Source: Rotaria macrura
Taxonomy: Eukaryota > Rotifera > Eurotatoria > Philodinida > Philodinidae
Direction: 5' to 3'
NCBI GenBank assembly: GCA_900239685.1
Contig: OENT01000035.1
Span: 232,803 to 296,802 of the forward strand
DNA length: 64,000 bases
The position numbers were made by a program, and so were the translations under genes. Shown here in pieces: positions 48,342 through 58,866 of this stretch. The notes under the pieces are model-generated. The model ran no database searches. It saw only the letters and a list, made by a program, of their open reading frames with translations, and had not been told where the DNA came from. The first letter of the stretch is position 1, and every line of letters begins with the position of its first letter.

Positions 48342-51300
48342 TTATGTTGGTGAAATGAAACGTGGTTGAGATGTATTGGTATGAATAAGCCATACTTGCT
48401 TGTCGTATTCATAATAGACAGCATACTTTGTATCTTCGGTATTAGAAACGAACGAAAATTGTTCAGTTGAATAGACAGTTAATATGTTATTTCTTTGAAA
48501 TGATGCATTCAACTTGCCTTGGACAGTTCGATTTTCATTATTACCAGACAATTGTAAGATCAATTGACCGTTAATTTCCAATGAATTGAAATCATTCATA
48601 GATACATGAATGTCTTGATCATTATTAGTAGAATTGATCACTATTCGAGGATTCAAATTAAAAAAATATGATGCATCAATATTCGTTGGATAATTATGCG
48701 TAATCATATGTTTTAAACTTTGATGTGCATATTGATCTTGAAAGATAATTGTCATATGTTCTGATTTAAGTAGATCAAGATTTAATTGGGATCTAATAAG
48801 AAATTCTTGTTGCGAACTATATTTACCACGTTCCGTATTTATACTGGCAAATACGAATTGAAAATCGAATTTTTTCACAACAGCTGACGTATTGTCGAAT
48901 TCAGTTTGAGAATTTGCTATATTACCTAAACTAATACGCCATTGAATATCATGAATAGAAAGTAAAGCATTTAAGTCGATGCGAAAAATAATTGGTACCG
49001 GACACATAGGTTGATTACCGTAACGATTCGATAGATTTTTTATACCAAGATTTTCATTGCAATATTGTGTCGGTGTTAATGGTCGAAAGTAAAAACGAAC
49101 GTAATTTTTAACGTCATTACGAGTTGTCTGTATGATTTGCTTTGGAGCTGAATCTTTGAAATCATTCGCAGATAAATTATTACGACATTTTATTTCATGA
49201 TCACGAAGAATTGCAACAGCATTTTCTAAATGTGTATAATGATAGACATAGCCAGTAAATTGAGAATCTTGTGCACGAATTGCTTTGAAGAAAATTTCAG
49301 CAGGGCTAGCTGTTTCGGTTAATCCTAAATTATTGAATAGCCATTCATTGTTCCGATCAATGGCCATGGCGAACTTTCCACGGATTCCATCAAGACGAAG
49401 TAAATCGATTGATTGATTCAATGACATTAACATCGTTGTTGGAATAGTTTTTTCCTCAAGCAGATATTGACGAATATTTGTTTCGATATTTGATGGCAGT
49501 TTGTAGTGTTTACAAAGAATTTGTGGTAATTTTGACATAACTTCATTTGAATTCCAAGGTCGTGTAACATATAAACGATGATCAATAACATGAATATGTA
49601 TTTTTAGAACAGATATTGTTTCATTAAAGTAAAGTTCCAATCGATCGGCTTCAAAAATTTCAACATCATCATCAATACGATGATTCGTAATATTTTGACC
49701 ATACGCTAATTCGTATAGATATGCTTGCAAATGACGTAGTTTGCCTTGCAAGAAGAGCGATGGTTGTGCATTGATATTCGAAGGTATTGTCAAATCATCG
49801 ATGCCAATCTGTTTTATATGGAAAAAATCAAGAATATATTTTAAATGAGGATCATGAGAATTTCCTGAACTTAATTTTAGTTGAGGAATCTGATTGGGAA
49901 GAACAATCTCTTTGTTTAATGATATGATAAGATTTGTAGCAGGAAGAAATTCATGTTTGACTGTACTAAGCAAATAGAAGGGTACATTTGGCCGACATTG
50001 ATCAATATGTTTTTTATCAGAATTCGAAAGGCACTTAATCATACTAGTATAGACACGTTGAATACATGTTTCATTTTCGTCGTTGAGACTACTACTTTTT
50101 GAACGATCATAAAATAGATTCAATATTTGAAGATGATCTTGAATAGAGAAGTGAGTTTTAAATTGGAAAAAGTGTTGCCAATCGGTTGGAAATGGTATTG
50201 AAATGTTGCAAGCAAAAACAGGTAATAAATTACCAGCAATTGGCTTCAAGTCACTTGAAAAAACATCGGTACTTTTCAATAACTGTTTAGTCGTAGTTGG
50301 AATACAAGCTCGTGCCCGTACGAACCAATAGGGTAAATTGTCAACTTTACGAAATATTTGTTGATTACAAATAAGTGTCTCACTTTCATTTAATTGATAA
50401 CTATTTATTGAATGAATAACATGGTTCCAAAAGTAAAGAGCAAAAGCATAGTTTGTTTGAGTAATTTGAAGAAATGGAAGTGTTAGACAATGTTGAAATT
50501 CTAATGAATTGTATTGAAAAATCTTTTCTGTTTGTTTAAATCGATAGGCTGAGACTATTTCATTATGTTGATCTTCAGTAAATCGAATCAATCTGATGTC
50601 TTCTTGCACACCTAGTGACAGAAAAAATCTTTTTAACATATCAAAATTATCGTTCATCTCTTTCAAATAGATTTCAGAAAGAAATTGAGTTTGATCCAAC
50701 TGAAAGTTTCTTAAAGAAAGACGAGGTAAATAACGATCAGAAAAATATAATTCATTGGCGGGTACTAAAGTGTCTTCGACAGACCATAGTTTCAATTTAT
50801 TTAATTTCTGTAAAATATCATTATGTAATTCACCATGTTTAAATCCATGAAACAGTTTCTTGATAGTAGACACAGCGTTTTCTGATGTTATGTAGTTACG
50901 CAGATTGGGTATGATTTTTCGAATGATAAAGATTTCATCTGTTTTTTCAGTGACACCCAATGATTTTAGCCAGCAAAGAACTTCAGAGTTCGTGTTTAGC
51001 CACAACATGATATATTCATGTACATATGGATCAGTATCATTTTCTACTAACCATTCGGAATTAGAAAATTGCGATGGTATGTAAATATGACTTGCTAGTC
51101 GAAGTACCCCCATGTGATCCATAAGGAATGGTATTCGTTGTAGCCTAGATCGAATATTTTCTTGCTCTCTATTATTAAATAGATGGAGAATAAATTTTAT
51201 GTCTTGATCTAATGTAAATTTCATTTGAAATTCATTAGCGTTCAACATATCTAAACACATGTTCCAATCAAAGATAAAAATATTAAATTTACGAAGTCGC

Positions 51301-52703
51301 TTATTATTTTTAATGAACGGACGTTCCGCCATAGGAGGTGGTGGAAAAAATGAATGCATAATAAAGTCACGAATTAAATCATTTCCAATACACTGTTGAT
51401 ATGAAAACCCTGTCATATCAATAACTGCTTCGCTGGGTTTTAGCAATGTCGTGAAGTTATTTTGTATGAAGGGCACATCTGCAGCTTCATTCGAGCAATT
51501 TTCATTATATTTTATTGCTAGACCGTCGTTGATATTGATAGGATTAGGTATAAGATCGAGTGCTTTTTCACTCCATTTCTTTTGTATCATCAGTTTACCT
51601 ATCCACTTGATCGTTTCACGTGGAATCTGTGAAAAAAGAAATTGATTCCACGTTGAATCCGTATGAATATGTTCTCGACTGGCATTGGTAAGAAAATTTG
51701 CATTAACTAATATTGGTAGATTGTAAGTTGTTATTTTCGTTGGTAGATAAGCAAATAGTGCATTGTTACGTCCTTGGACGCTTTCAATATTATCATTTTT
51801 ATCTATTTTTGCAGCGAGAATAATTTCAGTCTTTTTTGCATCTTGAAGTTTCTCTGGTAAACGAGAATCTTTACGTGAATTTTCAGGAACTTCAACAGAA
51901 CATGTACACAATAACCAATGGGACAGCTGTCTCCAATTATATACAACTTTGACAGAACCATCTCGAAGTACTGTAGTGTTTAGAGCTATTTCTTGTGGTG
52001 AATTCAAAGAAAAACGAACAGTTCTTATATTTCGAAGAAACATAAATACATGAGGCTCATCAATTAGTTGCTTGACAGCATTTTCTGTTTCTGCAGCATT
52101 TTTTACACGAATTATTGTTGCAACAACATCATTTTGTCCTAAAAGCCATTTTTGAATCGATTGTGGAACTTCATCTTTTAAAGTCCAAATAGGACAAATT
52201 TGCCAAGGAAATTCAAATTTTTTATTATTCTTTTGTTCCCAACTTGTCTGGTCAGGTCCCCACTTTGTATTCCATTGGAATACATGAGAGTTGGCTTCAA
52301 ATCGAAAATATTCTCCTTGTGATACGATTAGTACATAGTCTGATTTTCCAAACACGGATTTAAATCCCAAGCCTTTGTAACCCGTTGTTTCCTGATCTTG
52401 TCGTTTAGTACTGCATCCAACATTGCATAGACTTTGTACATCTGTACTATTAAATGGTCGTCCATTATGAGCAACAATTAAGTAACAGTGATCCAAAATT
52501 GCGATCCTCACTATCGATTTTGAGTGACATGCATCGTCACAATTTTGTACGAGCTCATAAACCAAGCGGAGTGGATCAGTAAATAAATCGCTTGATAACG
52601 ATTTGAGTGAGCGAGCTTGATTAAGTGCTTGTTGTGCATGCACATAATTTGTATTTTCAGAGAAGATTTGTTGTATTGTTGTATTCAAACTCACAGATGA
52701 CAT
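48342..52703 (-). CDS. HSP90-like ATPase (sacsin/NO VEIN type) fused to DarT-like ADP-ribosyltransferase
   Basis: One uninterrupted frame of 1453 residues, in a window where nearly all other long genes are cut into short exons. N terminus: a GHKL/HSP90-type ATPase of the sacsin/NO VEIN class, with ELVQNCDDA (50-58; Mg-binding N54, catalytic E50), HNGRPF (79-84) and the ATP-lid GYKGLGFKSVF (108-118). The centre (about 190-1140) is helical and lacks named domains, but NELYFSDRYLP resembles segments of bacterial proteins with this ATPase. C-terminal region: a DarT (DUF4433)-like fold. It has YHYTHLENAVAIL (1154-1166), RFYFRPLTPTQY (1203-1214), PVPIIFRID, and QQEFLI with E1300 in the place of the catalytic Glu. 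About 130 residues follow that I cannot assign. DarT enzymes add ADP-ribose to thymidine in single-stranded DNA. A nucleic-acid-modifying defence or toxin role switched by ATP is inferred. No DarG-type macrodomain gene is visible nearby. Confidence 0.85.
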   Translation of the reverse strand: MSSVSLNTTIQQIFSENTNYVHAQQALNQARSLKSLSSDLFTDPLRLVYELVQNCDDACHSKSIVRIAILDHCYLIVAHNGRPFNSTDVQSLCNVGCSTKRQDQETTGYKGLGFKSVFGKSDYVLIVSQGEYFRFEANSHVFQWNTKWGPDQTSWEQKNNKKFEFPWQICPIWTLKDEVPQSIQKWLLGQNDVVATIIRVKNAAETENAVKQLIDEPHVFMFLRNIRTVRFSLNSPQEIALNTTVLRDGSVKVVYNWRQLSHWLLCTCSVEVPENSRKDSRLPEKLQDAKKTEIILAAKIDKNDNIESVQGRNNALFAYLPTKITTYNLPILVNANFLTNASREHIHTDSTWNQFLFSQIPRETIKWIGKLMIQKKWSEKALDLIPNPININDGLAIKYNENCSNEAADVPFIQNNFTTLLKPSEAVIDMTGFSYQQCIGNDLIRDFIMHSFFPPPPMAERPFIKNNKRLRKFNIFIFDWNMCLDMLNANEFQMKFTLDQDIKFILHLFNNREQENIRSRLQRIPFLMDHMGVLRLASHIYIPSQFSNSEWLVENDTDPYVHEYIMLWLNTNSEVLCWLKSLGVTEKTDEIFIIRKIIPNLRNYITSENAVSTIKKLFHGFKHGELHNDILQKLNKLKLWSVEDTLVPANELYFSDRYLPRLSLRNFQLDQTQFLSEIYLKEMNDNFDMLKRFFLSLGVQEDIRLIRFTEDQHNEIVSAYRFKQTEKIFQYNSLEFQHCLTLPFLQITQTNYAFALYFWNHVIHSINSYQLNESETLICNQQIFRKVDNLPYWFVRARACIPTTTKQLLKSTDVFSSDLKPIAGNLLPVFACNISIPFPTDWQHFFQFKTHFSIQDHLQILNLFYDRSKSSSLNDENETCIQRVYTSMIKCLSNSDKKHIDQCRPNVPFYLLSTVKHEFLPATNLIISLNKEIVLPNQIPQLKLSSGNSHDPHLKYILDFFHIKQIGIDDLTIPSNINAQPSLFLQGKLRHLQAYLYELAYGQNITNHRIDDDVEIFEADRLELYFNETISVLKIHIHVIDHRLYVTRPWNSNEVMSKLPQILCKHYKLPSNIETNIRQYLLEEKTIPTTMLMSLNQSIDLLRLDGIRGKFAMAIDRNNEWLFNNLGLTETASPAEIFFKAIRAQDSQFTGYVYHYTHLENAVAILRDHEIKCRNNLSANDFKDSAPKQIIQTTRNDVKNYVRFYFRPLTPTQYCNENLGIKNLSNRYGNQPMCPVPIIFRIDLNALLSIHDIQWRISLGNIANSQTEFDNTSAVVKKFDFQFVFASINTERGKYSSQQEFLIRSQLNLDLLKSEHMTIIFQDQYAHQSLKHMITHNYPTNIDASYFFNLNPRIVINSTNNDQDIHVSMNDFNSLEINGQLILQLSGNNENRTVQGKLNASFQRNNILTVYSTEQFSFVSNTEDTKYAVYYEYDKQVWLIHTNTSQPRFISPT

Positions 52704-54111
52704 TTTATTGTTTTAACTGATGAACACTGGTAAATATTGATGTTTTGTTTTAGATTTTGTTTGTTAACTTCTGCTTTGGCTATCTTTAATATCTAGTTAA
52801 TAGATTGTATATGGTCTTTATCGGTCAGCATCTCAATGTAAGAAAATTCAGTGGATGCAAGGCGTTTGAATTACAGATGTGACATAATTTTAAGCACTAT
52901 TCATATCCATATTGGTTCTGCTCAATTGCGTTTTACTTAAATTCTTTCTCTTAATTCGATTATAATTTATTAAATTGAAAGGAACTAATAAAAGGTCACT
53001 TATCTTTATTAAATTTACACTAAAACGTCTTTATTGTATGATTATCTACTGACCAGAACCCAAACAATGATCGACTTGAAGCATAACGGTATTTCAGCAA
53101 CCAATAGTCAGACGTACAGTATTTGATATGAGAGGCAAGCAACAACTAACAGATGATTCATCATGACATATCTCAACAGTCATTTTATGTAACTATACAA
53201 GTTAACGATGAAAAACTTATCATATCAAAGGTTTGAAAATGAAATTCAAGGAAAAGAAACAAAATAGTTGTGCGGAATTTTTGTTGTATGAATTAAATAT
53301 ATATGTCCGCTTCATATGTATGGTTTGGCAGAGATATGATTGACTAAACTTCAGGACGAAGTCAAACAATCCCATGAAACTGCATGTTTTCATATATTTT
53401 TGTTTTTATGAGAATTTGCATATTCGATTCAGTTCTAAGCCAGATAAATACGAATCAATCCAAACTCAAAGTATCAATCTAATCTTCGATCCATTTTAAG
53501 ATGACAGTGTTTCATATATTGTAAGCATGAATGTAGAGACTAACAATGAATCATAAAACTTATGTAAAATACTTCAAAAGGATCGTTTTTCAATAGGAAA
53601 GTTATCGGTCACGTTCTGATTCGTACTTGTATGTCTGTATCGACAGACTATATGGTATTTCTATCACCTGAAATTTTCCACATTCCCCTAAAAAACAACT
53701 AATCGTGTTGCTATTGAAAAACCTAGAACAGACTCAAAAGAAAACTGTTACCTACACGCAACAATAGACGAGTTAAAAGTGAAAATTTCAAATCAGCCTA
53801 GATACGTGTTGAGATCACACTGAAGCAATGATTCCATGCTGATATGAGTGCAACATTCATACGCACTAGAAGCTCTGATAGATTTGGAACTTTCCGTACC
53901 AATTTTTTATAAAACAACTTACAGAAATATTGAATGTAATTCAATTTCATACTATGATTACAAGTAGTTTCCATTACAATTCATTTCAGTATTTATAAAG
54001 GTACTCATATACTTTCATCGAGATACTCGATTGAAAACAAACGGGAATACTCATATCTTTTGTGACATATGATCCGAAAGAAGCATTGACCTATCTAAGA
54101 GAGAATTTTGG

Positions 54112-54168
54112 ACGCATTGATGCGTGCACCGTTCTCGCCCTCTCTCCACGCACCACGAGAGATCGTGG
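54112..54168. other. Pair of short hairpins in a GC-rich patch
   Basis: ACGCA-TTGA-TGCGT at 54112-54125 and CCACGA-GAGA-TCGTGG at 54153-54168. The second has a six-pair stem capped by a GNRA-type tetraloop. The GC-rich stretch between them also offers alternative GCGTG/CACGC pairing. The patch stands out from AT-rich surroundings. It could be a structured RNA or a mobile-element fragment. Confidence 0.3.
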
Positions 54169-54889
54169 CGGATGAATTCAAGGATTTATCAAAAATCTTC
54201 CATAATTGACATCTAATCGATACATTTATCTAGTGCTTCCTTTTTGAAACTTTGCTGCTCGGTAAGTAATACTAAAGAAGCTGGATATACCGTATTTCAC
54301 ATTTTAACTACGAGGTGATTTCGCTAACAGCTTTGTTTTCATAATCAAGCATGCGTCTCTAATTCTAATACTTCGGGGTAAGACATGTTTGGTTTATTGA
54401 TTTTCTAAACTTTTAGTACTAGATTAAACATGCCACATCGGTAAATTTCAAATCGAACTTGTTTGTTTTTAAGGTTTTTTAAAAGTAACTTGCTTGCACT
54501 TAAAGAAGTTGCTCAACTTTCATATTCCATCGTTAGTAGATCACTTAACTAAAGAGAAAACATAAAACAAGCTTTTCATTTATAAACAAACGATAATCGT
54601 CCTTGGCTTGGGACTTTATGAATTCTCATCAATCTTTTTGAGATTTCTTCTCAACCACAGGTAGGCAGTTGAGTGACTCTCTATCATAAGCTATGTTTTC
54701 TTTGGAAAATCTAGTAAAACCTAAAGTACAAAAATGTATGAAAATTTCTGTTTTTTTTCTATAGTCAACGACTAGGCACTAATAAACATTCGTAGACTTC
54801 TTCCGATTGCCTTAAATAGACTATTAATGGTAAATCTGTCGACACAAACGATAAACACTCAATATTTTCTATTTGTAAGAATAGGTCAG

Positions 54890-54929
54890 TAGGCATATCG
54901 GAGGCTGTTGCTACGACAACCTCCGCCTA
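54890..54929. other. Bulged hairpin
   Basis: CGGAGG (54899-54904) pairs with CCTCCG (54920-54925), TTG with CAA inside it, and TAGG (54890-54893) with CCTA (54926-54929) outside it, leaving a six-base loop and two left-side bulges. Confidence 0.3.
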
Positions 54930-55269
54930 TCATGATCAGCATACACTTTTGAATAACAAAAGCAAATTTAATGCATTACTACATTGTTATGTTTAAAATG
55001 AAAATAGAAAACAAACGAGTTTAAATCAAATGAACACAATAAACGAAGTAGATAGTTTTTGTTTATTGTTTATTTGGAAAACATTAAATATATGATTAGT
55101 TTTAGTTTTCAGAGAACAACAAATTTGAAAGTTATATGAAAATACAAAATTGAAAGACATAAACAAGACAGCAACAATGCAAGACGAAATAGTCGAGTCA
55201 GATCGATCTTATTGTACATACGAATTTAAATGAGAGAACATCGAATAAATCAAATTGATTTTTAATTGA

Positions 55270-56052
55270 TTATTCGTGAATTTTTTGAGATTGTGATTCA
55301 TTTTCTATAATTGATAATTCATTTTCATTATCTAACTTTCTTCTGAGCAATTTTGAAATCAATTCATCATTTTGACATTTTTCAATGAATTGTGATATTG
55401 TTAATGCATCATTTTGATCGCCAGGTAACTTATCAAATAAATGCATTATGGCATTTTTAGCTTTCACAATTGTGTCTTTGTTCTCCTCAATGTTTATTTG
55501 ACTTTGACTAAAAGGAAGGACAATATCAATAACTTCTAAGCATTCATTTCGTGTCAATAAGCCGTTTCCATCAATATCAAGTACTTGAAATAACCATTCA
55601 AGTTTTGTTTTTGCTGAACTTGTTGATGATGTCATCGACAAACCAATGAGAAACTCCTTGAAATCGATTGTATTCGATCCATCGAGATCAAATGCACGAA
55701 ATATATGAGAAGCAAAAAGTTCTGAATCACCACCAGGACATTTTTTTTTATATGATGTCATGAATTCTTTACGACTCATATAACCACGTGGACATTCGAT
55801 TAAAAAGTTTTCATGCCTTGAAAACAAAAACTGATATTGTGATTAAGAGAATGATATTTTTCGTGTCATTTATTTACCACTGTTTAATTTCTTCAGGATT
55901 GTAATGTGTTATTGATGATAAAAATGTCAAATCCTTTTCACTTAATTCTTTTGATCCACTCGAAAATCGTGTAGTTAATGCATGAACGAGTGTTCCGATT
56001 TTACCCAACAACCCATGATGTCGTCGATGTATAGATAAACTATATCGTTGTT
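55270..56052 (-). CDS. Neuronal-calcium-sensor-like EF-hand protein (5' exon not found)
   Basis: Two exons are clear: 55270-55816 and 55878 to about 56052, joined at a Trp codon (CAG TG|G). They encode about 240 residues. The order matches the recoverin/NCS/KChIP superfamily. A first degenerate EF-hand carries the diagnostic Cys-Pro (FLIECPRGYMSRKEF). EF2 is DLDGSNTIDFKE and EF3 is DIDGNGLLTRNE, both with all metal ligands in place. The fourth EF-hand (PGDQNDALTISQF) lacks a proper loop. Two working sites, EF2 and EF3, is the recoverin-like state. No ATG lies in frame in the upstream exon before a stop, so a further 5' exon is needed; whether the protein carries an N-terminal myristoylation Met-Gly is therefore unknown. 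A Ca2+-sensor role at membranes is inferred from the family. The C terminus is extended by about 25 polar residues. Confidence 0.8.
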
Positions 56053-58095
56053 CTCATATCACCTGGATATTCGTCATACTTCGATATCCTCATTATCGTC
56101 TCGTATCATGAACGTAACATCGTATCGTATCGTATTTGTAAAAATAATTGTCTACAATTGATATAGGGGTGCAACAAGTCTTGATTATATTTGCAATAAG
56201 CCATCGAATTTGTCAGATTTGAACTTGAGTTTGTATTTGAATCTAGGTCGGGCCTCGTTCCTAGATGTGGATTTGGTTTTGATTTCGATCTCAGAATTGC
56301 TGCTATGGTTTGGTTCACCTTAGATTTGAGATTTGGTTTTAATCGAATATGACTCCAAATTTTTAGCCATATTGTATTCAAGCAAAATCGAAAACACAAA
56401 TCTACACTGAATTCAAACTATTTCATATCATGTTTTAAAATTTGAGATTCTTTTCATGCTCCTGAGATTTTAAGTTAAAGCGTCTCATCATATTTCAGGT
56501 TAGTCAACGTCAAATCTCAATCGAGAACAAAGCCAAAGGTTTTTCTACCAAACCCCAAGGCTTTGGGTTTGTTGTATTCCTAGATTGATACATTTATCAT
56601 TAGCTGAATAATTTTTCGAAGGACGATATCTATGCGCTTCAGTCAGGTTCGATATTGTATTGCGTATAAATGTATTAATCTCAAAAGTAAAGAAGTTCAA
56701 TAGTAGGCGATGATTTGAAAACATGCGTACACGTGTATAAAATCATTATCTGGTCGACCATCTCCAATCAAAAACTTCCCTCAAATTATTTCAGATAGAA
56801 TAATCAATATTGAGCCTAAGAAAAAGAAAGAAAGGAATTATATAAGTCATGCCAAGTCCTGAACAAATTACTATAAATTTTAATATTTCGTCTACGACAA
56901 CAAAGACAAAGACGAAATCATTAAAAGTTATTTTTAGATTTCGTGTAACACGCCACGTTTGACTAAAAACAATTGGTTCGAACATCATCGTAAATAAAAA
57001 TATGCTTGTGTCGGCAAAGATATTTCCAAATAAAATCATTCAGACTATTCATTCGTTCGTTGTCACGTTTTTCAACGAATTGTGTTTGCTAATCTGACGA
57101 GGGCTAAAGAAAAAACTTCTACAGAAGAGGGGTTGGGTTATCATAATTGTCCACTATGTGTATAATTAAATTATGAATTCTTCTAAGTAGTGATCTAACA
57201 CTCCAGCATACTTCGGTTGAAGATGATTACTTTCTGTGAGACCGTTTGCTAATCAGAGTACAAGCATCTAGCTATTGAAAGTGGACGGTATCTGAGACGG
57301 GTGATCAATTATTTTCACTAAGCATAATTGAACATCCATGAATTTACTTCGATGACATGGTTTCGTTCATAGACTTTGAAATTTTTCTTTAAAAAAGAAA
57401 ATAATAGGTAAAATGTTTGAAATTCGTTTTCTTCAAATTAAATGTCGAAGAATTCTACTTTTGATGTCGTATGGATCACAGGAGTAAGCATGATTATATT
57501 AGGGATGCATCGGTGACGATGTACCAATCACAGATCCACCGGCGCATCCCGTGATTAGATCTAGTTCTAGTTTAAGTTTATGGAGATTGAAATTTTCTTC
57601 TTCCTTTATTTGAAGTATTTTATAAGAGTTTTGCCTTTTAGAAAATTTCAATCATGAAAATAATTATAAGATATATGACTTTCACTACATATGTATCTCA
57701 GTATTGCTTTCTCGGTCTCATGTGGTCACCCTCTAATCGTAACTACAATATTCGTTATTTCAACAAAACTATTCCCCGATTTCATTCATAATATAATCTT
57801 ATATTCATCATCAAGAAAGACTTTTCTATTTAATACACTACTTTAATTTATTGTCTGATAGAGCTATACTGCTATGATATCCTTGTAGAATAAATACGTA
57901 TTGTTTTATCGAGTCAACATTGTACTAAAATTCCACGCAACTTACTTTACTTGTCGCTTCCATTTCGAAAAATAATCATAAATCATAACAGATGATCTGA
58001 ACTGAAAACATGTATATTTTTTTGTCGACGATTTTATTAAGTAAAAATCATTTGCTAATGATGTTGTTGAACTCTTCTTTTTTTAGCATATTGAG
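56053..58095. other. Intergenic region with one GC-rich hairpin
   Basis: Probably holds the missing first exon of the EF-hand gene. A T/G-skewed patch at about 56190-56350 gives degenerate repeats of ATTTGAA/TTTGGTTTT words. A hairpin at 57502-57550 is listed separately. The hydrophobic frame at 56791-57039 (minus) is not supported by any motif. Confidence 0.5.
57502..57550. other. 49-bp imperfect hairpin
   Basis: GGGATGC (57502-57508) pairs with GCATCCC (57544-57550). After a 2/2 internal loop, CGGTG (57511-57515) pairs with CACCG (57537-57541), leaving a 21-base loop. The patch is GC-rich in AT-rich DNA. It could be a small structured RNA or a mobile-element end. Confidence 0.35.
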
Positions 58096-58098
58096 ATA

Positions 58099-58466
58099 CC
58101 CAGTGAAAAATATTCACTGATTTCAATCGGATTTTTCTGCACCATAATCAAAATTAAAATCGATTGATAATTTTGATTATACTTGATCATGAGGTAACCA
58201 TTATTTAATATTGTAACTTATCCCATGTGAAATTTTCTGATTGAAATCGGATTACTCTGCAGCAAAATCAAGACTACAAATCGATTAGTAATTTCGATTT
58301 TGCCGCAGAATAATCCGATTTCAATTAGAAAATTTCACATGGGATAAGTTACAATATTAAATAATGGTTACCTCATGATCAAGTATAATCAAAATTAACA
58401 ATCGATTTTAATTTTGATCATGGTGCAGAAAAATCCGATTGTAATCAGTGAATATTTTTCACTGGG
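58099..58466. mobile_element. Foldback MITE flanked by TA
   Basis: A 368-bp near-perfect inverted repeat. The left end, CCCAGTGAAAAATATTCACTG, is matched by the right end, CAGTGAATATTTTTCACTGGG; arms of about 175 bp converge on a short central spacer near 58275-58290. The element is flanked on both sides by TA (58097-58098 and 58467-58468), the target duplication of Tc1/mariner-type transposases. It has no coding capacity. Each arm also contains a smaller internal palindrome around AATCAAAATTAAAATCGATT. High arm identity suggests recent insertion or arm homogenisation. It lies just downstream of the exportin-2 gene's 3' end. Confidence 0.85.
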
Positions 58467-58866
58467 TAGTACTAATTCTTCTGATGAGAAAATGATGAAA
58501 AATTATATGCGCACACTAGACATAGATTGAAATATTTTCTCGATGTTTTGAAATTACAAACAGAACCGTAATTTTTCTTCTGGTAACTAAAGAACAGCAA
58601 GGCAAACAATTTTTTTCAAACAAGACAATAATTTGCTGTGTTATAAAGAAATATAAAGTAGTTTAGCTGCCATAAGCTGCATTATCAGCATGTCGAACTA
58701 CTAATTCCTTTTTTCAACTATCAGTTTTAGTAAATCAATTAATTTTTTGAATTAAATTCTACGAGCTAGCACACTTAAAGTCTATCTAATGTTTACTTTT
58801 GATAATATAATATTAGATCAAGAGTTATTTAGAGTAGTAGTCGATGATCGATGAGAGGTGATACTA

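Larger units (their letters stand above)
52704..55269. other. Intergenic region with short hairpins
   Basis: Upstream of the ATPase-DarT gene and downstream of the EF-hand gene. No gene seen. Two GC-richer hairpin-forming patches at 54105-54172 and 54890-54929 are listed separately. Confidence 0.6.

Noticed and set aside
54105..54172. Hammerhead ribozyme
   Set aside because: The conserved CUGAUGA and GAAA core elements are absent here and in the 57.5-kb hairpin.
56791..57039. 82-codon hydrophobic frame on the minus strand
   Set aside because: Hydrophobicity follows from T-rich DNA; no family signature or joined exons.
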